From the NCBI GenBank assembly GCA_900540455.1, contig UQGD01000004.1, positions 38,650-102,649 on the forward strand: a DNA stretch of 64,000 nt, written 5' to 3'. Every line of letters starts with the position of its first letter. Positions within the stretch are counted from its first letter, which is position 1. Positions 1 through 8,370 of the stretch are shown here, piece after piece. Below the pieces are notes generated by a model. It made no database searches and was not told the origin of the DNA. It saw nothing but the letters and a program-made list of their open reading frames with translations. The position numbers and the translations under genes were made by a program. The DNA is from an uncultured Faecalibacterium sp. (GTDB lineage Bacteria; Bacillota; Clostridia; Oscillospirales; Ruminococcaceae).

Positions 1-95
1 GGTGCAGCGCATTTGCGTCTTGGTGCTTTCTGATAGACCCGCCGAGGCAAGCGTTCACTTTGCGATTGCAGGTACATAGAAAGATCGATCTTATA
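1..95. other. Window edge, no gene identified
   Basis: The first 95 bases may hold the end of a gene that begins outside the window. Frame 1 is open for ten codons to a TGA at 31-33 and frame 2 to a TAG at 77-79, but neither short tail is recognisable. A terminator follows immediately. Confidence 0.3.
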
Positions 96-96
96 A

Positions 97-136
97 AATG
101 CCCCCTCGGATGTGCATATCCGAGGGGGCGTTTTGT
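97..136. terminator. Intrinsic terminator hairpin
   Basis: A GC-rich inverted repeat (GCCCCCTCGGAT with ATCCGAGGGGGC, 4-base loop) is flanked by GTTTT on the plus strand and by an AT-rich run on the minus side. It probably ends the gene that enters from the left edge. Confidence 0.8.
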
Positions 137-165
137 GCGTAGATCACAGAAACAGATGCAGGTGG

Positions 166-195
166 TTGTGGGAGACTTCGCACCCATGATATAAT
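166..195 (+). promoter_or_regulatory. Promoter for the SGNH hydrolase
   Basis: TTGTGG and a perfect TATAAT are separated by 18 bases, 35 bases upstream of the ATG at 231. Confidence 0.6.
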
Positions 196-230
196 AAGAC
201 AGCTGATCTTTGCTGCAAGAGGGTGGGGTA

Positions 231-767
231 ATGCGCGTCTGCTGCTTTGGCGATTCCAATACATACGGGTATGATCCGCGTTCATTTCTGGGCGGCAGAT
301 ATGCCGCTGAAAACCGCTGGGTGGACATTTTACAGAGCAAAACTGGGTGGGAGATCATCAATCAAGGGATGAACGGCCGGGAGATCCCCCGATCAGCCGT
401 TTTCATCCTGCCGGAGACGGAACGGCTGATCCTGATGCTGGGCGCAAATGATCTGCTCCAGGGCTGCGAACCAGAAAAGGCGGCTGAAAGGATTGCCCAT
501 TTCGTGTCTGCGTTGGATCTGCCAACGGAGAAGATCCTGTGGATCGCACCGCCGCCTTTTGCCTTTGGAGAATGGGTGCAAAGCCAAAAGATGATCGATG
601 ATTCGGTGGCCTTTGCACAGTTCTGTTTGGCACAAGCGGCGGAGCAGAATATCCGCTGTTTGGATGCCGGACGGTGGGGCGTGACCATGGCCTATGATGG
701 AGTACATTTTACCGAGCAAGGGCACCGAGCCTTTGCAGAAGGACTTTATAAGGAGATCTGTTTGTGA
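231..767 (+). CDS. SGNH/GDSL-family hydrolase
   Basis: This 178-residue protein has the blocks of SGNH esterases. GDSNTYGYDP near the N terminus carries the nucleophilic Ser, GANDLL carries the oxyanion Asn, and DGVHFTEQGH at the C terminus carries the Asp and His of the triad. Close relatives are small intracellular esterases/acyl hydrolases and the arylesterase-like group; the natural substrate cannot be told from sequence. No signal peptide is visible. The ATG at 231 is chosen because GAGGGTGGGG precedes it and the conserved block begins right after it. The stop overlaps the GTG start of the next gene, so the two are translationally coupled. Confidence 0.85.
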   Translation: MRVCCFGDSNTYGYDPRSFLGGRYAAENRWVDILQSKTGWEIINQGMNGREIPRSAVFILPETERLILMLGANDLLQGCEPEKAAERIAHFVSALDLPTEKILWIAPPPFAFGEWVQSQKMIDDSVAFAQFCLAQAAEQNIRCLDAGRWGVTMAYDGVHFTEQGHRAFAEGLYKEICL

Positions 768-1186
768 AAAAATGGTATATTCTTTTGTTTTCGATCCTGC
801 TTTTGCTGGGATTTGTGGCCTGCGGGAAAAATTCTGCCAGTGGGATGGCGACAGACAGCCAGGCGGCGGACAAAGCAGCCTATCAGACGATCACCCAGGA
901 AAAAGCGAAAGAACTTATGGATACCCAGGAGGTCCTGATTCTGGATGTGCGGGAGCAGAGCGAGTATGACAGCGGCCATATCCCCAATGCAGTGCTGCTG
1001 CCGGTCGGTCAGATCGATGAAAAAACGGCAGAGCAGGTCATTCCTGCAAAGGATGCAGTGGTGCTGGTCTATTGCCGCAGTGGAAACCGCAGCAAAACGG
1101 CGGCCAGCTCGCTGGCGGAGCTGGGGTATACCCAGATCTATGAGTTTGGGGGCATCAACAGCTGGCCCTATGAGGTGGAGCGATAA
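764..1186 (+). CDS. Rhodanese-domain lipoprotein
   Basis: This 140-residue exported protein starts at a GTG that overlaps the previous stop (GTGA). Residues 1-20 form a lipoprotein signal ending in FVAC, so Cys20 is the likely lipidated residue. The rest is one rhodanese domain with active-site loop CRSGNRS; Cys104 is the sulfur-accepting cysteine. Single-domain rhodaneses move sulfane sulfur or act as thiol sensors; the true acceptor is unknown. Anchored outside the membrane, it may handle sulfide or thiosulfate. A terminator follows directly, so this is a two-gene operon with the SGNH hydrolase. Confidence 0.88.
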   Translation: MKKWYILLFSILLLLGFVACGKNSASGMATDSQAADKAAYQTITQEKAKELMDTQEVLILDVREQSEYDSGHIPNAVLLPVGQIDEKTAEQVIPAKDAVVLVYCRSGNRSKTAASSLAELGYTQIYEFGGINSWPYEVER

Positions 1187-1196
1187 CACCAGCCGG

Positions 1197-1222
1197 AACG
1201 CCCCTTCGGGGCGTTTTTCTTT
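1197..1222 (+). terminator. Intrinsic terminator after the rhodanese gene
   Basis: AACGCCCC-TTCG-GGGGCGTTTTTCTT is a tetraloop hairpin with a T-run, starting 10 bases after the stop. Confidence 0.9.
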
Positions 1223-1308
1223 GGGGAGAGAACAGCTCCATCCATAGAAATACCGCAGCACCCTTGTAAGATGGATAGGGCGCGAAGAGTAAACAGGAGG
1301 AGGATACA

Positions 1309-1824
1309 ATGGAACAGAAAGGGCTGCTTCACCTTTATTATGGGGATGGCAAAGGCAAGACTACGGCTGCCATGGGCCTGGCGCTTCGTGCGCTGGGCAG
1401 CGGACGTCGGGTAGTGATCGTTCAATTTTTGAAGGGTGGTTTCAGCGGAGAGGTGCCGGGGCTGGAAAAGCTGGGCGCAGTATTCTACCGGGGAGTACCG
1501 GGAGAAAAATTTGTGTTCCAGATGAACGAAGAGGAGCGCACTGCTGCCCGTGCACAGCAGAACGCCAATCTGACGGCAGCTTTAGCACAGCCTGCGGATC
1601 TGCTGGTGCTGGATGAGGCGGGCAGCGCATGGGAATTGGATATGGTGGACAAAGAGCTGCTCCGGCGGGCAGTGCTGCAGCGCCCGGCTGGCCAGGAGTG
1701 TGTACTTACAGCGCATACGCCGCCGCAATGGATGCAGGACGCGGCAGACTATGTTACGGAGATGCACTGTGTCCGGCATCCCTATCAGAAGGGCATTGCC
1801 GCCCGCCAGGGGATCGAATATTAA
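1309..1824 (+). CDS. cobO: Cob(I)yrinic acid a,c-diamide adenosyltransferase (CobO/BtuR family)
   Basis: This 171-residue enzyme transfers the adenosyl group of ATP to cob(I)alamin or its precursors, the last activation step to coenzyme B12. The N-terminal P-loop GDGKGKTT (residues 12-19) is the family's unusual Walker A. LLVLDEAG near residue 100 is the Walker B region, and LTAHTPP follows in the second half. Length and the compact C terminus match CobA/BtuR proteins. AGGAGGAGG precedes the ATG. No other cobalamin synthesis gene is nearby, so it may serve scavenged corrinoids. Expression is monocistronic, convergent with the hypothetical gene that follows. Confidence 0.92.
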   Translation: MEQKGLLHLYYGDGKGKTTAAMGLALRALGSGRRVVIVQFLKGGFSGEVPGLEKLGAVFYRGVPGEKFVFQMNEEERTAARAQQNANLTAALAQPADLLVLDEAGSAWELDMVDKELLRRAVLQRPAGQECVLTAHTPPQWMQDAADYVTEMHCVRHPYQKGIAARQGIEY

Positions 1825-1833
1825 AACGGAGGA

Positions 1834-2553
1834 TCACATGGTCCGCATCACAGTCAGGATGCTCTGCCAGCTTTTATTGCGCATAGGGGTGCGTTCATAG
1901 GAGGTGTAGGGGCGGCGGGGAGATGGACGCAGAAGTACGGGCGTCTTGGCAAAGGCGATCTCGGTCTCCCACTGGGCGGCGAGGCGGGCGGCCTGAGGGC
2001 AGGCTTGCAGCGCCCGGCGCTCTCGCCCGGCCAGTTGGTCGGACAGCCAGTAGAGGATGGCCGCCGCCGGCAGACAGGCGCTGTCTGGTGTTCCGGTGTA
2101 AGCCCAGCGTGCGCCGCTCTGGATATAGCTTGTCACAGTCACACGGGAGCCGTCCTGCTGTGCAGGGGCAGAGATGTCCTGCCCGGCATAGCGGCGGAGC
2201 GTGTCCAGGATATGGGCAGCTTTGTCCGGGTCAAAGGATTCATCCCGATAAAAGGCCCGGAAGTCGGTCTGTGCGATCAATCCCTCGGCACTGGAAGGGA
2301 AACGGCCGGTCAGCTCTCCGGCGGCGTTATGGCACAGCTGCCACCCTTTGCGGAAGAGCTGAAAATTCAGATCGCTGCGTCCCATCGTAGAGTACAAAAT
2401 GCGGAAACTGCCGTCTGCCGGGCTGCGGCGCAGCTCCAGATAGGCATCGCTGCCAGCGGTATCCTGGTAGCAGGCCGTCAGCACCAGCTGGGAAGCGGTC
2501 TTTTGTGCGGCCATTGCGCGGTGCATCTCCTCAAAATAACGGGTGGCGTCCAT
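1834..2553 (-). CDS. Hypothetical protein
   Basis: I do not recognise this 239-residue protein. It is mostly hydrophilic, without signal peptide or clear membrane segment, and looks cytosolic. The open frame extends further upstream, but the ATG at 2553 is preceded by GGAAGGAG at good spacing, so the shorter form is preferred. The N-terminal third (residues 1-60) alternates like beta strands (LVLTACYQ, AYLELRRS, FRILYST); the C terminus is rich in Arg and Pro. Its stop lies 10 bases from the cobO stop in convergent orientation, with no obvious terminator between them. A strong promoter lies 80 bases upstream. Confidence 0.6.
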   Translation of the reverse strand: MDATRYFEEMHRAMAAQKTASQLVLTACYQDTAGSDAYLELRRSPADGSFRILYSTMGRSDLNFQLFRKGWQLCHNAAGELTGRFPSSAEGLIAQTDFRAFYRDESFDPDKAAHILDTLRRYAGQDISAPAQQDGSRVTVTSYIQSGARWAYTGTPDSACLPAAAILYWLSDQLAGRERRALQACPQAARLAAQWETEIAFAKTPVLLRPSPRRPYTSYERTPMRNKSWQSILTVMRTM

Positions 2554-2634
2554 AGAGGTCTCCTTCCTTTTGCCTGGCACAGGAGCAGAGCAAAATAAAC
2601 AGCTGGTTGTGGAACAGCGCTTTTTCTGAGATAA

Positions 2635-2663
2635 AGTATAGCACACTTTTCGACAAAATACAA
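2635..2663 (-). promoter_or_regulatory. Promoter for the hypothetical gene
   Basis: On the minus strand, TTGTAT and TATACT are spaced by 17 bases. Confidence 0.65.
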
Positions 2664-2756
2664 CTATAAGTTTGAATTATGGGGAAAACAATCTCGAAAA
2701 GTGGTCTGAACGATGCAAAAGTATAGTTTAGGTTGTTAAAACATGAAAAATACAAC

Positions 2757-2798
2757 CAAAAACCACCGCTTTGTGCAAGGCAAGGCGGTGGTTTTTGC
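2757..2798. terminator. Bidirectional terminator hairpin
   Basis: AAAAACCACCGC and GCGGTGGTTTTT form a 12-bp stem around a 15-base loop, with A and T runs on both sides. It lies 39 bases before the MATE promoter and insulates it. Confidence 0.75.
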
Positions 2799-2836
2799 AC
2801 AGTGCTGTTCTGGGACGGCATTTTCGCAGTCCCTTC

Positions 2837-2865
2837 TTGACAGCCCACATGGGATAGGATACACT
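2837..2865 (+). promoter_or_regulatory. Promoter for the first MATE gene
   Basis: A consensus TTGACA is followed after 17 bases by TACACT, about 60 bases before the GGAAGGAG ribosome binding site. Confidence 0.7.
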
Positions 2866-2933
2866 TATATATCAGATGTAGGAAAAACAAGTTGGCACTC
2901 TGTCTTTGCGGTGACAGGGTGGAAGGAGAGCGT

Positions 2934-4301
2934 ATGTCACAAGCAAAACAAGATATGGGGACCGGCAACGTCCGCAAGCTGATGCTTCAGCTGATGATCC
3001 CCGCCGTTGTGGCACAGGTGGTCAACCTGCTGTACAACGTGGTAGACCGTATTTATATAGGCCACATCGAGGGCATTGGTGCTGCAGCGTTAACGGGTGT
3101 GGGCCTGTTCACTCCCATTTTGATGCTGCTGAATGCTTTTGCTATGCTGGTGGGTGCAGGCGGTGCACCCCGCACCGCCATTGCAATGGGACAGGACAAC
3201 CGGGAAGATGCAGAAAAGATCATTGGCAACAGTCTGACCATGCTGCTGATCTTCTCGGTCATACTGACGGTGGTGTTCTATGCCGGTGCACCGGTGCTGC
3301 TGCGGTTGTTCGGTGCCAGCGATGCCACCCTGCCGTATGCGCTGGCATATGGCCGGATCTACATCCTGGGTTCGGTGTTCGTGCTGATCGTTATGGGCAT
3401 GAATCCGTTCATCACGACCCAGGGCTTTGCAAAGACCAGCATGCTGACCACCGTGATCGGTGCGGTGATCAACATCGTTCTGGACCCCATCCTGATCTTT
3501 GGCTTTGGTATGGGCGTGCGGGGCGCAGCCATTGCCACGGTGCTCAGCCAGACGGTGGGTGCAGTGTGGATACTGGTGTTCCTGTCCGGCAAAAAGACCA
3601 ACCTGAAATTGCGTAAAAGCTGCCTGAAGCTGGAAAAGCGGATCATCCTGCCGGTGATGAGCTTGGGCATCTCCTCGTTTGTGATGCTCTCCACCGAGAG
3701 CCTGCTCTCCATCAGCTTCAGCTCTAGCCTGGCTCGTTACGGCGGCGATGTGGCGGTGGGCGCTATGACGGTCATCACCAGCGTATCCCAGCTGTGCACG
3801 CTGCCCATCCAGGGTGTGTGCCAGGGCGGTCAGCCGGTCATCAGCTTCAACTTTGGCGCAGGCAAAAAGGACCGGGTGCGCCAGGCGTTCCGCTTCCAGC
3901 TTTTGCTGTGCGGCGGTTATACTACGGTGTTCTGGGTGCTGATGATGCTGGTGCCGGGTGCAGTGGCCGGTATCTTTACCTCGGACGGGGCACTGATCCA
4001 GTACACCACCTGGGCTATGCGGATCTATATGGCCGGCATTTTTGCAATGGGCTTCCAGATCGCCTGCCAGCAGAGCTTTATGGCGTTGGGACAGGCAAAG
4101 GTCAGCCTGCTGCTGGCCTGCCTGCGTAAGATCATCCTGCTGATCCCCTTGATCTTTATCCTGCCTATGATTCTGGAGGACAAGGTGTTCGGCGTGTTCC
4201 TGGCAGAGCCGATCAGCGATATCCTGGCAACGACGGTTACCATGATCACCTTCTTTACTCGTTTTGATAAGATCCTGGACCATGGCGCAGCGAAGGTCTG
4301 A
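2934..4301 (+). CDS. MATE family efflux transporter
   Basis: This 455-residue protein has about 12 hydrophobic segments in two related halves, as in MatE transporters that expel cationic drugs or metabolites using Na+ or H+. The N-terminal signature includes KLMLQLMIPAVVAQVVNLLY and the DRIYIGH motif typical of the clostridial group; the equivalent in the second half is QPVISFNFGAGK. The start at 2934 follows GGAAGGAG by five bases. It is a single-gene unit, with its own promoter and a terminator right after it. The substrate is unknown. Two further MATE genes occur at 16.8 and 18.2 kb. Confidence 0.93.
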   Translation: MSQAKQDMGTGNVRKLMLQLMIPAVVAQVVNLLYNVVDRIYIGHIEGIGAAALTGVGLFTPILMLLNAFAMLVGAGGAPRTAIAMGQDNREDAEKIIGNSLTMLLIFSVILTVVFYAGAPVLLRLFGASDATLPYALAYGRIYILGSVFVLIVMGMNPFITTQGFAKTSMLTTVIGAVINIVLDPILIFGFGMGVRGAAIATVLSQTVGAVWILVFLSGKKTNLKLRKSCLKLEKRIILPVMSLGISSFVMLSTESLLSISFSSSLARYGGDVAVGAMTVITSVSQLCTLPIQGVCQGGQPVISFNFGAGKKDRVRQAFRFQLLLCGGYTTVFWVLMMLVPGAVAGIFTSDGALIQYTTWAMRIYMAGIFAMGFQIACQQSFMALGQAKVSLLLACLRKIILLIPLIFILPMILEDKVFGVFLAEPISDILATTVTMITFFTRFDKILDHGAAKV

Positions 4302-4336
4302 GAACAATACATTCCGTCCTTTTCCGGGACGATAAC

Positions 4337-4372
4337 AAAAGGCACCCTGCCGGTCGGCAGGGTGCCTTTTGT
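4337..4372. terminator. Bidirectional terminator
   Basis: AAAAGGCACCCTGCC and GGCAGGGTGCCTTTT make a 15-bp stem with a 4-base loop between the convergent MATE and DUF1846 genes. Confidence 0.92.
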
Positions 4373-4383
4373 TATGCTATGGA

Positions 4384-5877
4384 TCACTTTTTGTGGTATT
4401 TGCGGTCCTCTTCCTCATAAACCGGGTCACAGGTCAGGTACATCCCCAGCTTTTTCAGCGTGTCCATGTCCACGCTGGACAGGATAACGGTGGAATGTAC
4501 GTCGCAGCCTTTCAGCTTCGGGATCTGGTGCAGGGCCGAGGCAGCGGTTTCGTTTTCTGCTGCGGAGCCGGACAGAGCGATCAGGATCTCGTCGGTGTGC
4601 AGACGGGGGTTTTTGCTTCCAAAGTAGTCGGTTTTCAGGGTCTGGATGGGAGCAATAGAGTTCGCACTGACCAGGTCGGTCTCCTGGTCGATGCCTGCCA
4701 GCCGCTTCAGCGCATTCAGCAGGGCAGAAGAGGCAGCGCCCAGCAAAGGCCCGGTCTTACCGGTGACCACCGTGCCGTCCGGCAGCTGGATAGCTGCCGC
4801 AGGCAGACCGCCGGTCTGGGCGGACATAGCGTGTGCTTTTTTCTCCACGTCCCGGGCGCCTACCGCCAGACCAGCTTGGTTCAACAGCAGTTCCAGCTTG
4901 AACAGCTCATTCTGGGCAGCGGGGTCGCCAGCTTTTTGGTCGCACAGGCACTTGAAATACCGGCGCAGGATCTCGTTGCGGGAAGCCTCGCGGCAGATCT
5001 CATCGTCAACGATGCAGTTGCCCGCCATGTTCACGCCCATATCGGTGGGGGAGCGGTAGGGGCTCTTGCCTGCGATCAGCTCGAACATGGCGTTTACCAC
5101 CGGGAACACCTCGATATCCCGGTTGTAGTTTACGGTCGTCTGGCCGTAAGCTTCCAGGTGGAACGGGTCGATCATGTTCACGTCGTTCAGGTCGGCGGTA
5201 GCGGCCTCATAGGCCAGGTTTACCGGGTGCTTCAAGGGCAGATTCCAGATGGGGAAGGTCTCAAACTTTGCATAACCGGCCTTGATGCCGCGCTTGTACT
5301 CGTGGAACAGCTGGGACAGACAGACGGCCATTTTGCCGCTGCCGGGGCCAGGGGCTGTGATGACCACCAGGGGACGCTGGGTCTCAATGTACTCGTTGCG
5401 GCCATAGCCCTCATCGCTGACGATGCGGGGCACGTCGTTGGGGTAGCCGGGGATGATATAATGGCGGAAGGTGCGGATGCCCAGACCGTTCAGCTTTTGC
5501 TCAAAGGCGGCAACCTCCGGCTGGGGAGTATATTTGGTGATGCAGACGCTGCCAACATACAGTCCTTCCTCCTGGAAGGCGTCGATCAGACGCAGCACAT
5601 CCAGATCGTAGGTAATGCCGTAGTCGCCCCGGACTTTGCTGCTGATGATATCTTCGGCGCTGATCACGATGACCACTTCGGCCTGGTCCTTGAGCTGCAG
5701 CAGCATCTGCAGCTTGGAGTCCGGCTCAAAACCGGGCAGCACACGGGAGGCGTGATAGTCGTCAAACAGCTTGCCGCCAAATTCCAGATAGAGTTTGTTG
5801 TCAAACTGGGCGATGCGCTCGCGGATATGCTCCGACTGCATGACCAGGTACTTTTGGTTATCAAAGCCGATCTTCAT
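4384..5877 (-). CDS. DUF1846 domain-containing protein
   Basis: This 497-residue cytosolic protein matches the DUF1846 family in length and in blocks such as MKIGFDNQKYL at the start. The middle carries a nucleotide-binding-like glycine loop (APGPGSGKMAVCLSQL). The family is widespread in Firmicutes; structures show Rossmann-like folds, but no reaction is established to my knowledge. An upstream in-frame extension exists to 7296 but overlaps the DNA glycosylase gene and lacks any family content. The ATG at 5877 is preceded by GGAGAGG and by a good promoter 76 bases upstream. Monocistronic. Confidence 0.9.
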   Translation of the reverse strand: MKIGFDNQKYLVMQSEHIRERIAQFDNKLYLEFGGKLFDDYHASRVLPGFEPDSKLQMLLQLKDQAEVVIVISAEDIISSKVRGDYGITYDLDVLRLIDAFQEEGLYVGSVCITKYTPQPEVAAFEQKLNGLGIRTFRHYIIPGYPNDVPRIVSDEGYGRNEYIETQRPLVVITAPGPGSGKMAVCLSQLFHEYKRGIKAGYAKFETFPIWNLPLKHPVNLAYEAATADLNDVNMIDPFHLEAYGQTTVNYNRDIEVFPVVNAMFELIAGKSPYRSPTDMGVNMAGNCIVDDEICREASRNEILRRYFKCLCDQKAGDPAAQNELFKLELLLNQAGLAVGARDVEKKAHAMSAQTGGLPAAAIQLPDGTVVTGKTGPLLGAASSALLNALKRLAGIDQETDLVSANSIAPIQTLKTDYFGSKNPRLHTDEILIALSGSAAENETAASALHQIPKLKGCDVHSTVILSSVDMDTLKKLGMYLTCDPVYEEEDRKYHKK

Positions 5878-5952
5878 AAGATACCATCCTCTCCCAATAC
5901 AATCTCTATACGGTAGCAGGGCGGTGGACCCTGCATTTTTAATACAGAGGAC

Positions 5953-5981
5953 AGTATACCACACCAGGACCGGCAGTGCAA
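5953..5981 (-). promoter_or_regulatory. Promoter for the DUF1846 gene
   Basis: On the minus strand, TTGCAC and TATACT are 17 bases apart, with an extended -10 (TGG) in front of TATACT. A short inverted repeat (GCAGGG/CCCTGC) sits in the leader. Confidence 0.75.
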
Positions 5982-6108
5982 TCGCCAGAGGGGAAATTTG
6001 CAGACCGGACGGGAACCGCGCTGCTTTTTGGGCAAGGAATGTCAAGCGGCGGGTTGCATCCGGCTGGCAGCCGTGGTATCCTTGTGGAAAAGAAAGGGGA
6101 ATGAAGAG

Positions 6109-6936
6109 ATGGAGATGAACTGGATAACACAGCCGATCCAGATAGAGGATGATTTTGACCTGGATAAGATCCTGGACAGCGGCCAGTGTTTTCGTCCCTG
6201 CCGGGTGCAGAGCGGGGAGTACCGGTTCATTACCGGCAGCCAGCTTTTGTACCTGCGCCCTCTGGGTGAGGGAGAGTATCAGGCAAAGTGCGCTCCCGGC
6301 GAGTGGGAAAGGACCTGGCGGCCATATTTTGATCTGGAGCGCAGCTATGGCTCTTTGCGCCGGCGCTGGGCAGGACAGGCGGGGTTTGCGCAGCAGGCGC
6401 TGGACTATGGACAGGGCATCCGGGTGCTGCAGCAGGACCCCTGGGAGATGCTGATCACCTTTATTTTGTCGCAGCGTAAAAGCATACCGGCCATTCGTAC
6501 CGGGGTGGAGCTGCTGGCAGAGCGTTTCGGGCAGGTGGTGGATACAGGTACAGAGCGTGTGTCGCTGTTTCCGTCCCCGGCACAGCTGGCAGCGGCGGCA
6601 GAATCCGATCTGCGGGACTGCGGCCTGGGGTATCGTACCCGGTATATCCAGCACGCAGCCCAGGCCGTGGCCAGCGGTGCGCTGGACCTGAAGTCGTTGG
6701 CTCTGCTGCCGGACGAAACGCTGCTGGCAAAACTGATGGAAATGGATGGCGTAGGAAAAAAGGTGGCCAACTGCGTGGCGCTGTTTGGCTACGGACGCAC
6801 AGCGCTGGCGCCCATCGATGTTTGGATCGCCCGGCTGATCCAGGAGGATTTTGACGGGCAGGACCCTTTCCCCCAGTATGGAGCAGAGGCGGGGATCTTG
6901 CAGCAGTATTTCTTCTATTATAAAAGGAATGGCTGA
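6109..6936 (+). CDS. OGG1-like 8-oxoguanine DNA glycosylase/AP lyase
   Basis: This 275-residue base-excision repair enzyme has an N-terminal OGG_N-type domain (residues about 10-110, with the DSGQCFR block) and a helix-hairpin-helix GPD domain. In DGVGKKVANCV the second Lys (Lys218) aligns with the Schiff-base Lys249 of human OGG1. Asp237 in APIDVWI aligns with Asp268, and the 19-residue gap between them matches the human enzyme. It should remove oxidised guanine and nick the strand. Start: AAAGGGGA precedes the ATG at 6109. It stands alone between opposed genes. Confidence 0.92.
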   Translation: MEMNWITQPIQIEDDFDLDKILDSGQCFRPCRVQSGEYRFITGSQLLYLRPLGEGEYQAKCAPGEWERTWRPYFDLERSYGSLRRRWAGQAGFAQQALDYGQGIRVLQQDPWEMLITFILSQRKSIPAIRTGVELLAERFGQVVDTGTERVSLFPSPAQLAAAAESDLRDCGLGYRTRYIQHAAQAVASGALDLKSLALLPDETLLAKLMEMDGVGKKVANCVALFGYGRTALAPIDVWIARLIQEDFDGQDPFPQYGAEAGILQQYFFYYKRNG

Positions 6937-6981
6937 GCCAGGTCCAAACGGACGGAACATCCAACGGCGTACATAGAAAAT

Positions 6982-7042
6982 AAACGCGGGTCTTTGACCA
7001 GTGCCGGAAGGCGGCATTGCAGTCAAAGACCCGCGTTTTGTA
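6982..7042. terminator. Long bidirectional terminator hairpin
   Basis: AAACGCGGGTCTTTGAC pairs with GTCAAAGACCCGCGTTT (17 bp) around a 23-base segment that holds its own small inverted repeat (TGCC/GGCA). It separates convergent genes. Confidence 0.88.
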
Positions 7043-7082
7043 TATTTGCAGGGAAATAAAGGGGAAGGGCCGTGTGAAAGGA

Positions 7083-8066
7083 TCAGCCGTACAGCAGGCG
7101 AACCACAGCATCCAGGTTGGGACCCATCAGCAGCACCACTGCGCTGCTGGCAACCGAAAGCAGTACAAAGCCGCCCAATACAGCCAGCCAGCTGGTGCCG
7201 CCCTGAGCGGCCAGCACAGCCCGGCGCTGGTCCGGGTCCGGGAACTCCTGCCGGATACGGCGGATGCGGGCAGCGGCGCTCTTGCGGTAAAGCCACTTGC
7301 CAAAGATGCCCCGCACAGCCATCAGCACAAAGCCCAGCACAGAGGACAGCCGGGCCAGCATCAGCAGTGCGCCGGCGCTCAAACCCGGGGCCAATGCGCT
7401 TTCCGAGATCTGCATCAGTTCCAGTACAGTGGGGGCAGCCAGCAGCATTTCCGCCGCCAAAAAGAAGAAGGCGGGCTTCCAGGCTTTGCGGTAGAAGAAG
7501 TAGAACGGTCCGAACAGCAGTGCCGAAAAACTCATGGAGATCTTACTCTTCTGCAGCTGCATCCGGCAGTAGTCGGCCAGGTAGGCCGGGCCGGCAGGTC
7601 CGATATAATCCAGCCAGTCATTGCAGGGGATGCCGTCCATCTGATCTTCCGGGCCAAAGGCGGCCTTCCAGCTTTGGCGCAGGGGGTCGGCTGCAGGGCC
7701 TGCCTGCTCAAACTGCTGGTACAAACGGTCGTAGTCAAAGGCACCGTCCCTCTCACTTTCCGCAGCAGCGCGGTCGTTGGGCTCGGCAGTGGCTTCCGGC
7801 GGGAGCTGGGCGCCGCAGCAGCGGCAGTGGGTCTCTGCCCGCAGGGTGCGCTCTCCGCAGGCGGGGCAGGTGCGCAGCTCCGAGTCTTGATAAGGGAACT
7901 TCCACTCATACCCTGCGGTATGGGCGGCACTGTGGACACAGCGGCCCAGCTTTTCGTAACAGGTGCGGTGATAAGGGGCGCCGCAGTCCGGGCAGACCAC
8001 GATATCATCTCTCAGCGTCAGCGGGGCGCCGCAGCCCTCACAAGGACAGCCATAATATTTCGGCAT
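7083..8066 (-). CDS. Prokaryotic RING-finger/zinc-ribbon membrane protein (DUF2628-like)
   Basis: This 327-residue protein starts with a Cys-rich region. Residues 7-43 hold CEGCG, CPDCG and HRTCY, the prokaryotic RING-finger (treble clef) pattern. Residues about 67-84 add a zinc ribbon (CPACG with CRCCG). After an acidic linker comes a segment with LLFGPFYFFYRKAWKPA, the conserved hallmark of DUF2628 membrane proteins, followed by three further membrane segments. It is probably anchored with the zinc domains in the cytosol. Function is unknown. The start follows CCGGAGG. It appears to be monocistronic. Confidence 0.82.
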   Translation of the reverse strand: MPKYYGCPCEGCGAPLTLRDDIVVCPDCGAPYHRTCYEKLGRCVHSAAHTAGYEWKFPYQDSELRTCPACGERTLRAETHCRCCGAQLPPEATAEPNDRAAAESERDGAFDYDRLYQQFEQAGPAADPLRQSWKAAFGPEDQMDGIPCNDWLDYIGPAGPAYLADYCRMQLQKSKISMSFSALLFGPFYFFYRKAWKPAFFFLAAEMLLAAPTVLELMQISESALAPGLSAGALLMLARLSSVLGFVLMAVRGIFGKWLYRKSAAARIRRIRQEFPDPDQRRAVLAAQGGTSWLAVLGGFVLLSVASSAVVLLMGPNLDAVVRLLYG

Positions 8067-8370
8067 ATAGGAAAACCTCCGGGTTTTTAAAACTTATAGC
8101 TATTATACTCTCTGCACAAGGAAAAGAAAAGGTGAAAATCTTCAAAATTCCAGCGTGGCAGCTATTTTTCCTCTTTACTTTACCACAGATTGTCGGTATA
8201 CTAGTGAAGTATCTGTGTATAAAGTATAAATTGTTGTCTGGTGCTGCTGCAGTGCCGGGCAAAGAATAAAGACAGCGCTGAAAAGCTCTGCTTTTATCTC
8301 AGGGGCAGTACAGCGCTTGGACTTGTGCGGCCACCGTGCCGCAGACTGATGGAGAGAAAGGAAGCCGCAG
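8067..8370. other. Intergenic region with the prfB leader
   Basis: The region holds the prfB promoter (8174-8202) and, in the leader, AGCGCTG (8274-8280) facing CAGCGCT (8311-8317) around an inner AAAAGC/GCTTTT hairpin. An AT-rich zone with a TATAAT on the minus strand (8102-8107) may drive the RING-finger gene, but its -35 is poor. Confidence 0.5.
8174..8202 (+). promoter_or_regulatory. Promoter for prfB
   Basis: TTTACT and TATACT are spaced by 17 bases, giving a leader of about 160 bases with a two-level hairpin. Confidence 0.55.

Larger units (their letters stand above)
2554..2933. other. Divergent intergenic region
   Basis: Between two divergent genes lie, in order, the minus-strand promoter of the hypothetical gene (2635-2663), an AT-rich stretch with a possible plus-strand -10 (TATAGT at 2722), a strong bidirectional hairpin (2757-2798), and a consensus plus promoter (2837-2865) for the MATE gene. 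No convincing small ORF is seen. Confidence 0.6.

Noticed and set aside
5878..7296. N-terminal extension of the DUF1846 frame
   Set aside because: It overlaps the opposite DNA glycosylase gene, crosses the DUF1846 promoter and lacks family similarity.
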